From the NCBI GenBank assembly GCA_013331415.1, contig DUGL01000181.1:3247-8982 (forward strand): 5,736 nucleotides of DNA. Reading direction: 5' to 3'. A model generated the notes under the pieces. It did no database searches and was not told the origin of the DNA. It worked only from the letters and a program-made list of their open reading frames with translations. Source of the DNA: Methanoregulaceae archaeon. GTDB taxonomy: Archaea > Halobacteriota > Methanomicrobia > Methanomicrobiales > Methanospirillaceae. Each line of letters opens with the position of its first letter. Within the stretch, counting starts at the first letter, position 1. Of this stretch, positions 1-4,533 are shown in pieces. A program made the position numbers and the translations under genes.

Positions 1-290
1 AAGGCGTTCTTGTTGAAGGCCTCGACCTTCTGCTGGTCGCGTGGGCCAAACGCCTTGTCCGGGCCGACATCGATCTCGCCCTCGTAGCCCACCTCTTTTC
101 CCTCCAGTGCCTCGTCAAGGCCAAGGATGACGTGGTGGTTTCCTACCCGGACGGTCACCGGCCCGTACAGGGCCTCGGGGTTATGGATCCCGGCATCTTT
201 TGCAACCTTTTCATCGGTCGTATCAAAGATCGTCCCTGCAATGCTGCCCGTATAGTTGATCGTGATAAAGTCGCCTTCCAAAACTGGCAT
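1..290 (-). CDS. FKBP-type peptidyl-prolyl cis-trans isomerase, SlyD-like (partial, C-terminus off the window)
   Basis: Cytosolic prolyl isomerase/chaperone that speeds cis-trans isomerisation of Xaa-Pro bonds during protein folding. Reading the minus strand from the ATG at 288-290 gives 96 complete residues beginning MPVLEGDFITINYTGSIAGT. FKBP landmarks are the YTG segment (Tyr13), the IFDTT stretch (Phe22, Asp23), and the VILGLDEAL segment (Val54, Ile55, Leu58) that leads into an EGKEVGYEGE stretch. The last residues (about 70-96, with GPDKAFGP) look like the start of the inserted 'IF' chaperone flap of SlyD-like archaeal FKBPs. Homologues are usually about 140-250 residues, so the rest of the flap and the final FKBP strand lie beyond base 1. 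The start is supported by a GAGGTG ribosome binding site 7 bases upstream (298-303). No targeting signal is visible at the N-terminus, so it should be cytoplasmic. The family assignment is firm; the substrates are unknown. Confidence 0.93.
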   Translation of the reverse strand, partial: MPVLEGDFITINYTGSIAGTIFDTTDEKVAKDAGIHNPEALYGPVTVRVGNHHVILGLDEALEGKEVGYEGEIDVGPDKAFGPRDQQKVEAFNKNA

Positions 291-297
291 AGCTACA

Positions 298-303
298 CAC
301 CTC
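298..303 (-). promoter_or_regulatory. Ribosome binding site of the FKBP gene
   Basis: The minus strand reads GAGGTG here, a six-base match to the archaeal anti-Shine-Dalgarno partner, with 7 bases to the ATG at 290. It fixes the FKBP start codon. Confidence 0.75.
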
Positions 304-304
304 T

Positions 305-337
305 CCCTATATAGGGCAGGGATAGCATTTTAGTGTA
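305..337 (-). promoter_or_regulatory. Probable FKBP promoter region with a 12-base palindrome
   Basis: On the minus strand the sequence ACTAAAATGC (about 325-334) is a weak TATA-like box. If used, it would place transcription start near base 303-305, just ahead of the ribosome binding site. Between the two lies a perfect palindrome, CCCTATATAGGG (305-316). The palindrome is too close to the start codon to be the TATA element for a transcript carrying the ribosome binding site. It could instead be an operator near the transcription start. This is inference from spacing only. Confidence 0.35.
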
Positions 338-559
338 TCCACCTGTACCAGCCTCCTTGTGTTGCCGACTGAGACGGGAGAATGAAGTCATGCATCGCAC
401 GACGATACCCTGACCCGGGGCTTCGGGATCCTGTCCCTCCCCTGCCCCGGAGTGCCCGCTCCTTCATCAGGCTGGTAAAACGGGTATAGAGGCAGGAGAA
501 ATGCTGGAAAAAGGGATCACATCACTACCCGGGAGAAAAATGAGGGGGCTGGTTTCGGA

Positions 560-1096
560 TTACAAAAAACGTGAAAACCCGGTAGATGCAGAGAGGATAC
601 CTGTAAACCGTTCTGACACCTGCAGGGTACCCTGACGCTGAACCGGACGAACAGGCTCGCCGAGGTATTGCTGTCCGGAGGGGGTGGATGAGGGTCCAGC
701 GGGATCATATCCCATGTACCCACGGGAGAACCCGTCAGGAATGACAGGATCTGCCTGCGGGGATCGATATACCACTGTTATCCGGGTATGTCCGCCAAAA
801 ACCTGTGTTGTCGTATGCCCGTCTCCTTCCAGTTGAATGGTGAATTCACATACCGAACCAGCATTCCGGAATGTGCCGTCGCTGAAGACAGGGGACGGGC
901 ATCCGCACCGGGTTGTATTGAAGTCAAAAACACAGGGCGAGCATTCCTTCTGGGTGGTATGGTAGCTGAAAACACAGGGAGGGCAGTCATTCCGGGATGA
1001 AGCGGCTGAAAACACGCATGGCCCACACTCGCTGGCAGCCCCGACAGCTGCCATGAGCAGGCAGAATATCGCAAGGATCCCGATGCAGTATCTCAT
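560..1096 (-). CDS. Secreted Cys-rich protein with five 14-residue CxPCVF-type repeats (unknown function)
   Basis: I do not recognise this 178-residue protein. It begins with a clear export signal: MRYC, a hydrophobic stretch at about residues 5-18, and a likely signal peptidase site after Ala20 (VGA). The mature N-terminus is a tandem array in exact 14-residue phase (residues 24-93). Units 1-3 start CGPC, CPPC and CSPC, each followed by Val-Phe. Unit 4 has CPSP, so its second Cys is replaced by Pro. Unit 5 keeps only the second Cys (SVCEF). The C-terminal half (94-178) has a short β-like segment (ITVVYRS) and then Gly/Pro/Ser-rich sequence without a membrane anchor. There is no ribosome binding site at the ATG, but a TATA-like box about 27 bases upstream (1120-1127) fits a leaderless mRNA. 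CGPC resembles the thioredoxin active site, but no thioredoxin fold is present. Disulfide-bonded or metal-binding repeats are possible. The signal peptide and phased repeats make the gene credible; the low-complexity C-terminus is less certain. Confidence 0.72.
   Translation of the reverse strand: MRYCIGILAIFCLLMAAVGAASECGPCVFSAASSRNDCPPCVFSYHTTQKECSPCVFDFNTTRCGCPSPVFSDGTFRNAGSVCEFTIQLEGDGHTTTQVFGGHTRITVVYRSPQADPVIPDGFSRGYMGYDPAGPSSTPSGQQYLGEPVRPVQRQGTLQVSERFTGILSASTGFSRFL
818..1027 (-). repeat. Five tandem 42-base coding repeats (14 residues each)
   Basis: Codons for the second Cys position of the five units lie at 1016-1018, 974-976, 932-934, 890-892 and 848-850 on the minus strand, a spacing of exactly 42 bases each time. 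The fourth is CCT (Pro) instead of a Cys codon. Units 1-3 share the CxPCVF core; units 4 and 5 are progressively degenerate. The pattern suggests internal duplication followed by decay from the C-terminal side. Confidence 0.85.
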
Positions 1097-1119
1097 AGAG
1101 GAAATAGTGTACCGGCATA

Positions 1120-1127
1120 GGTATAAT
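1120..1127 (-). promoter_or_regulatory. TATA-like box for the Cys-repeat gene
   Basis: The minus strand reads ATTATACC here, centred about 27 bases upstream of the ATG at 1096. That is the normal archaeal TATA-to-start distance, so transcription should begin at or next to the start codon. The absence of a ribosome binding site (the preceding bases are TTTCCTCT) agrees with a leaderless transcript. Confidence 0.5.
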
Positions 1128-1223
1128 CATTTTCACGATTCTTCCGGGGGCAGGTGGAAATACCGGATGGGAGAGCAGCACGATACCAGAGGGATGAAGA
1201 GTGATACCGATCAAGGGATCTGC

Positions 1224-1754
1224 ATGCTTGAAGTCGAGATAAAAGCACGGGTCCCGGATCTCGGGGTGATACGGGAACGGCTTATCGCTCAGACAGGAAG
1301 TTCGACGGTCCCCCGTGTCCACGAGCGGGACATCTACTACGCTGCACCGCACCGGGACTTCGGGGTCACTGACGAAGCACTCAGGCTTCGGTTCTCAGAG
1401 GGGGCCTGGACCCTGACGTACAAGGGGAAAAAACTGAAAGAATACCGGGCAAAAGCACGCGAGGAACTCAATTGCCGGGTTGAATCCGGTGCAGTGATGG
1501 AGGAGATACTCCGGAGGCTTGGGTTTACGAAAGTCGCTGAAGTCGAGAAATGGCGGGAGTACTACTCGTTCCGGGGAGCTACGGTCTCACTTGACGAGGT
1601 GAAGGGGCTGGGAACGTACGTCGAGATCGAGGCCCCCGGTATGTCCGCAGGGCAGGACCCGGAAGCATTTGTCCGGGAGATAGCAGGAGAAATCGGGGTG
1701 ACAGGAGAGCCTATCCTCTCCTCATACCTTGAACTGCTGCTCGCTAGACCGTAA
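1224..1754 (+). CDS. CYTH-domain protein, class IV adenylate cyclase (CyaB)-like
   Basis: A 176-residue triphosphate tunnel metalloenzyme. Relatives bind a nucleotide or inorganic triphosphate with divalent metal inside a β-barrel; some bacterial members make cAMP, others hydrolyse thiamine triphosphate or tripolyphosphate. The signature ExExK is at the very N-terminus (Glu3, Glu5, Lys7 in MLEVEIKAR). Tunnel-type charged residues follow in order: RDIYY (35-39), LRLR (Arg54, Arg56), TYKGKK (65-70), KAREE (77-81), EKWRE (108-112), SLDEVKGLG (122-130, Asp124) and YVEIE (Glu134, Glu136). All expected positions look intact, so it is probably active, but the substrate cannot be read from sequence. 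I chose the ATG at 1224 because the ExExK motif normally lies within the first few residues. An in-frame ATG at 1167 has a better ribosome binding site (AGGTGG, 1152-1157) and would add 19 residues. The 3' end overlaps the convergent phosphoesterase gene by 11 bases. Confidence 0.88.
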   Translation: MLEVEIKARVPDLGVIRERLIAQTGSSTVPRVHERDIYYAAPHRDFGVTDEALRLRFSEGAWTLTYKGKKLKEYRAKAREELNCRVESGAVMEEILRRLGFTKVAEVEKWREYYSFRGATVSLDEVKGLGTYVEIEAPGMSAGQDPEAFVREIAGEIGVTGEPILSSYLELLLARP

Positions 1755-2385
1755 TCAGTTCGATCTCGATTTCACGTGGTCCGCTCCCGAAATGGATCAT
1801 TGCACACTCTCCGAGTGCTGCCATCCCGGGGTTGACCACTTTTACCCCGTCCTGGGTCACGATCCCCTTCTGCTCGTGGATATGGGCACAGCAGACCAGG
1901 TCAAACTCCGTGAGGTGCCTGCGGATACTCTGGCTCCCTACATGGTTCCCGCCGGCCTGATCGAGGAGGCCGAAGGGTGGTGCATGGCTCAGGAGGACAT
2001 TGTGGAGCGCCCGCTCCCGTTTCCTGAGGACCATATGGAGGAGATCCTCGATCTGCTTGTCCGTCAGTTCAAAGGGGGTGTTGAAGGGCGTGGGGTTCGA
2101 CCCGCCCAGACCGACGATCGAGATCTTCCCGAGGTTGATGTGTGCCCCGTGCAGGCAGACGCAGTCTGAATGCTCAAGGAAATCGATCGTATCCCGCGGG
2201 TCGCAGTTCCCCGGGACTGCGAACGTGGGAACATCGATCCGCGACAGGGCGTCAGACGCCGATTCGGCAGGACCCATGTTGGTGATATCACCGGCAATGA
2301 AGATCGCTTCAGGGTTCAGATCCAGGAACGGATCCATTTTTCCATATTCTCCATGGAGGTCTGCCAGAAGCAGGACATCAATCAT
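1744..2385 (-). CDS. Calcineurin-like metallophosphoesterase (YfcE/MJ0936-like)
   Basis: A 213-residue cytoplasmic dinuclear-metal phosphoesterase. The metal-binding motifs of the superfamily are all visible in order: DLH (Asp9, His11), GD (Asp33 in AGDIT), GN (Asn60 in PGNCD), SH (His134 in LSHAPP) and a final HxH (His168, His170 in CAHIHE). Two variants are notable: GNCD replaces the common GNHD/E, and a Cys precedes the HxH where Gly is usual. Length fits the compact archaeal and bacterial single-domain members that hydrolyse phosphodiesters or small phosphomonoesters; the natural substrate is not predictable. The start ATG overlaps the TGA of the radical SAM gene in an ATGA arrangement (2382-2385) with no independent ribosome binding site, so translation is probably coupled. 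The two proteins may work in one pathway. The gene's 3' end overlaps the convergent CYTH gene by 11 bases. Confidence 0.92.
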   Translation of the reverse strand: MIDVLLLADLHGEYGKMDPFLDLNPEAIFIAGDITNMGPAESASDALSRIDVPTFAVPGNCDPRDTIDFLEHSDCVCLHGAHINLGKISIVGLGGSNPTPFNTPFELTDKQIEDLLHMVLRKRERALHNVLLSHAPPFGLLDQAGGNHVGSQSIRRHLTEFDLVCCAHIHEQKGIVTQDGVKVVNPGMAALGECAMIHFGSGPREIEIELITV

Positions 2386-3500
2386 GCTCTATCATGCGAA
2401 GGTAAACCACAAAATGCTATCTTTGGCTCACTCCATGATCCCGTCACTCTTCCCCGGAGTGCAAGAGACCCGAGCAGGTGCGCGAGCCCGGGTGCGAGGT
2501 GGCGGGGCTGGTCCCGTGCAAGCGGTGTTCCCGGGAGCGGCATGAAGCGGTGGCAGTGGACCTTCCCCCGCCGGGTTATCGTCCTGATGAGATCCCCGGT
2601 CGCATACTGGTCTTCATCGGTCTCGAACGGGAACCCGACGATCATATCCACGATCGGGACCAGGCCGGCATCCAGGCTCTCCTCCATGGCCAGGATTACA
2701 TCTGCCACCGTATGCCCTCTCCCGAGGCGCTCCAGCACAGCATCGCTCCCGGACTGGGCTCCGAACTGGATGCTCGTGTTGGCACAGTACGTGGTAATGA
2801 GGGCAATCGCCTCCCGCGAGATAAACTCGGGCCGTACTTCGCTGGGGAACGTGCCGAAGTAGATAGTACCGGACAGGCTCTGCAGGAGCCCCCTGACTTT
2901 CCTGAGATCCGGCTCTCTTCCGCGAGAGCCGTAGGCAAGGGCGTTTGGCGTGACGAACCGTATATCCCGGAACCGCGATGCATATCGGGCAATCTGGTCA
3001 ATACTCCGGTGCCGCATGGCACCCCCGAAGATCCGGGGCGTCTGGCAGTAGGCGCAACCAAACGGGCACCCTCTCGTAATTTCCACGTACCCCTTCACCT
3101 GTGAAAACGGTGGCCAGGCATCGAGCCTGACCTGGGATACTGCCGGACGGTACCCTTCCCGGGTTGCCACACCCGGGGGAACATGGGCAGCCCCCTCCTC
3201 GATAGCAGCGAGGAGTAGTGGGAGCGTGTACTCTCCCTCGCCAACCACTACGTAATCTGCGTACCTCGCAACCTCCCGAAAACAGGCGGTTGCATAAGGT
3301 CCTCCTGCAATGGTGATGCAGTCTGCATCAGCGATCTCTGGTGCGAGCTGGCGCTCATTCCGGGAATTGAGACTGTAACAGGTGACATCCTTCTCCGGGA
3401 CCGTCACCGGGTCCAGCGTGAAGCCCTGCGTCTCGCATGCCGCAGAGAGTGCTGCATAGGTATTTCGCGTCGCGTGGGTGGAGCGCCAGTGCACCTTCAT
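2382..3500 (-). CDS. B12-binding-like domain/radical SAM protein (MJ1487-like), function unknown
   Basis: A 372-residue two-domain enzyme. The N-terminal part (about 1-115) resembles the Rossmann-type cobalamin-binding domain, with AGGPYATAC (65-73) and VVGEGE (85-90), but it lacks the DxHxxG motif that ligates cobalt from below, so B12 binding is uncertain. The radical SAM core (about 135-330) has the cluster motif CxxxCxxC at Cys145, Cys149 and Cys152 in TRGCPFGCAYCQ, which binds [4Fe-4S] and S-adenosylmethionine. The segment IQFGAQSGSD and the later IVGFPFET are also typical of B12-type radical SAM cores. The layout matches the archaeal MJ1487 family, whose reaction is not known. I chose the ATG at 3500 because the protein then begins directly in the first β-strand (MKVHWRST). 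An upstream GTG at 3566 falls inside a hairpin and adds unlikely sequence. The stop overlaps the phosphoesterase start by 4 bases. Confidence 0.9.
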   Translation of the reverse strand: MKVHWRSTHATRNTYAALSAACETQGFTLDPVTVPEKDVTCYSLNSRNERQLAPEIADADCITIAGGPYATACFREVARYADYVVVGEGEYTLPLLLAAIEEGAAHVPPGVATREGYRPAVSQVRLDAWPPFSQVKGYVEITRGCPFGCAYCQTPRIFGGAMRHRSIDQIARYASRFRDIRFVTPNALAYGSRGREPDLRKVRGLLQSLSGTIYFGTFPSEVRPEFISREAIALITTYCANTSIQFGAQSGSDAVLERLGRGHTVADVILAMEESLDAGLVPIVDMIVGFPFETDEDQYATGDLIRTITRRGKVHCHRFMPLPGTPLARDQPRHLAPGLAHLLGSLALRGRVTGSWSEPKIAFCGLPSHDRA

Positions 3501-3530
3501 TATTGCAGGAATATACGGGGTTGATGCATG

Positions 3531-3578
3531 AAAAGGGGGCTGGGGGTACTCCCTGTACGGGAGCACCCGCTTCAGCCC
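3531..3578 (-). terminator. Two-tier hairpin followed by a T-run, downstream of the lipoprotein gene
   Basis: An inner stem pairs CTCCC (3549-3553) with GGGAG (3559-3563) around a 5-base loop. After one mismatch it continues as GGGT (3544-3547) with ACCC (3565-3568). An outer stem pairs GGGCTG (3537-3542) with CAGCCC (3573-3578). On the minus strand the structure is followed by CCTTTT (3531-3536), the look of an intrinsic terminator, 23 bases after the lipoprotein stop codon. It could also act as a leader structure for the radical SAM gene. Confidence 0.55.
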
Positions 3579-3600
3579 GGGGGATAATGGCTGGCAGGGG

Positions 3601-4029
3601 TCAGGCCCGTGTCCGGTAGGGAACGATCTGGTCGATTGTCTTGTAGGTCATACCGGTGTTGAGTGTTACGAAGACTTCAACCCGGTCGTCTGCCTGGGTC
3701 CCCTGGATGATAACCCTGGCTCCCTTTTCCGGAGGGATGTGGTCGATAATGACCTCACCATTCGACAGCGTAGCCTGGATGCGGACATCCCTGACCGCTA
3801 CCTGTCCCGCACCACCTGAGAATTCAATGGGGATGGTGCTGTAAATGGGATCTTTCTGACCGACCTGGATCGTTACGGACTGCCCTTCCGGGAGGGTAAC
3901 GGTTGGTCCGGGAGTCGGAACAGTCTGAGTGGCCACGGGTGGCACGGAACCGGGAGAAGTATCGGTGCACCCGGCACACAGGAGCAGGGCTGCGCCGACA
4001 AGAGCGATGATGATGAATCCTGGCTTCAT
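3601..4029 (-). CDS. Small Thr/Pro-linker lipoprotein, conserved-looking hypothetical
   Basis: A 142-residue exported protein of unknown function. A hydrophobic signal (residues 5-19, FIIIALVGAALLLCA) ends in the lipobox LCAGC with Cys21 as the predicted lipid-anchored first residue, so the protein should sit on the outer face of the cytoplasmic membrane. A Thr/Pro/Ser-rich linker (22-48) separates the anchor from a compact β-rich domain (about 50-138), which includes QKDPIYSTIPIEFSGG and a DRVEVFVTLNTG segment. I recall similar small lipoproteins being common in Methanomicrobiales, but I cannot name the family. The ATG at 4029 is preferred because MKPG then precedes the hydrophobic core; a GTG nine bases upstream is possible. 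No ribosome binding site is seen. An A/T-rich TTTAAACCATAT about 25-35 bases upstream could drive a leaderless transcript. The gene lies 37 bases after the dehydratase small-subunit gene, and co-transcription is possible. Confidence 0.85.
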   Translation of the reverse strand: MKPGFIIIALVGAALLLCAGCTDTSPGSVPPVATQTVPTPGPTVTLPEGQSVTIQVGQKDPIYSTIPIEFSGGAGQVAVRDVRIQATLSNGEVIIDHIPPEKGARVIIQGTQADDRVEVFVTLNTGMTYKTIDQIVPYRTRA

Positions 4030-4049
4030 AGCAAACACACTGGATCCCG

Positions 4050-4061
4050 ATATGGTTTAAA
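4050..4061 (-). promoter_or_regulatory. Possible TATA-like element of the lipoprotein gene
   Basis: The minus strand reads GTTTAAACCATA, centred about 26 bases upstream of the ATG at 4029, directly after the stop codon of the preceding gene. Its spacing suits a near-leaderless start and would give the lipoprotein a promoter of its own. The call rests on A/T content and spacing only. Confidence 0.3.
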
Positions 4062-4066
4062 CATGT

Positions 4067-4489
4067 TCATCCTTTCGGTTCAGGGAGTATCTCTCCCTCG
4101 TACTCGATCTCGCCGGACGTGCCGTCAACCGTCGCAAGGATACCGTTCCGGAATCGCAGAATGTCGACTTCCGGCTGGTCGACCATGGGGATATTGCCGA
4201 TGATAGCACCCACGGCGATGATCGGGTCTGCCCGGGTATTGATGATCGCGGCAGGGGCTTTGCCATTTCTCCGGAGGGCATACAGCACGTAGGAACCAAC
4301 CGTTGACCCCTTCCCGTGTCCGAAAGCAAGTACCTTACCGGAAATGCTCTCCCCTTCCAGGGGATGGCCTCTCTCGACTACGACACCTGTATCAGGGTTC
4401 ACCCCGGAGAGAAACGAGATGGGAGCAGGGCTGACCAGGATCTCCCCGGATCCGCGTCCCCGGGAGATGCCTCTGCCGTGAAATAGCAT
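4067..4489 (-). CDS. Phosphomevalonate dehydratase small subunit (aconitase X swivel domain, DUF126)
   Basis: A 140-residue cytoplasmic subunit. In most archaea the mevalonate pathway proceeds through dehydration of mevalonate 5-phosphate to trans-anhydromevalonate phosphate, catalysed by an aconitase-X enzyme with a large Fe-S catalytic subunit and this small swivel-domain subunit; the product feeds isoprenoid lipid synthesis. Family signatures here are GRGISRGRGSGE (5-16), PISFLSGVNPDTG (23-35), the GKGSTVGSYVLY segment (59-70), which holds the swivel-domain Ser near position 62, and ADPIIAVGAIIGNIPMVD (87-104). The length is normal for the small subunit. The ATG at 4489 follows AGGTG with a 5-base gap; an upstream GTG overlaps that ribosome binding site and is unlikely. 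The large subunit is not in the window, so it is either encoded elsewhere or not adjacent on this side. The gene diverges from PAN across 44 bases. A related aconitase-X hydro-lyase role cannot be excluded but is less likely in an archaeon. Confidence 0.92.
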   Translation of the reverse strand: MLFHGRGISRGRGSGEILVSPAPISFLSGVNPDTGVVVERGHPLEGESISGKVLAFGHGKGSTVGSYVLYALRRNGKAPAAIINTRADPIIAVGAIIGNIPMVDQPEVDILRFRNGILATVDGTSGEIEYEGEILPEPKG

Positions 4490-4533
4490 AATCACACCTG
4501 ATATATGTTAGGAAACCGAGTATATTAGTACCT
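4490..4533. promoter_or_regulatory. Compact divergent promoter between the dehydratase small subunit and PAN
   Basis: These 44 bases must hold both promoters. One A/T box, GATATATGT (4500-4508), is centred about 30 bases before the PAN ATG and fits a near-leaderless PAN transcript. A second, ACTAATATACT on the minus strand (about 4520-4530), is centred about 26 bases before base 4498, just at the AGGTG ribosome binding site (4495-4499) of the minus-strand gene. The boxes lie about 20 bases apart, so preinitiation complexes on the two strands would probably compete. Confidence 0.5.

Larger units (their letters stand above)
291..559. other. Intergenic spacer between the FKBP and Cys-repeat genes
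   Basis: No convincing gene is seen. The left end holds the FKBP promoter and ribosome binding site. The middle has a perfect 7-base inverted repeat, CCGGGGC (415-421) with GCCCCGG (444-450), and an overlapping smaller GGAG/CTCC hairpin (449-462). The right end has T-runs on the minus strand (about 509-513 and 535-539) that could end transcription of the Cys-repeat gene. A 44-codon plus-strand reading frame (501-635) begins here behind a GGAG but overlaps the Cys-repeat gene antisense, and I do not call it. Confidence 0.4.

Noticed and set aside
501..635. A 44-codon plus-strand reading frame starting MLEKGITS behind a GGAG
   Set aside because: The GGAG lies only two bases from the ATG, the product has no recognisable motif, and the last half is antisense to the Cys-repeat gene. 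It is possible but not supported.
818..1027. CRISPR array or non-coding satellite reading of the 42-base repeats
   Set aside because: The units are contiguous, diverged, and keep a 14-codon protein pattern with no spacers, so they are coding repeats.
560..1096. Thioredoxin-like oxidoreductase based on the CGPC motif
   Set aside because: The motif recurs every 14 residues, has no preceding Trp, and there is no βαβ thioredoxin fold pattern or cis-Pro loop.
1729..2169. Plus-strand open frame continuing past the CYTH gene
   Set aside because: It lies opposite the phosphoesterase metal-binding motifs and has no recognisable domain, so I treat it as a shadow frame.
2170..2862. Long plus-strand open frame opposite the phosphoesterase and radical SAM genes
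   Set aside because: It is antisense to two genes with complete catalytic motifs. Its protein is Arg/Ser/Pro-rich without domains, which is typical of a shadow frame in G+C-rich DNA.
2478..3104. 208-codon plus-strand open frame opposite the radical SAM gene
   Set aside because: It is antisense to the CxxxCxxC-bearing core, with no family resemblance and no ribosome binding site. It is a shadow frame.
3501..3600. Cobalamin riboswitch ahead of the radical SAM gene
   Set aside because: The spacer is only 100 bases and holds a single nested hairpin. The conserved B12-box was not found, and such riboswitches are not expected in methanogens.
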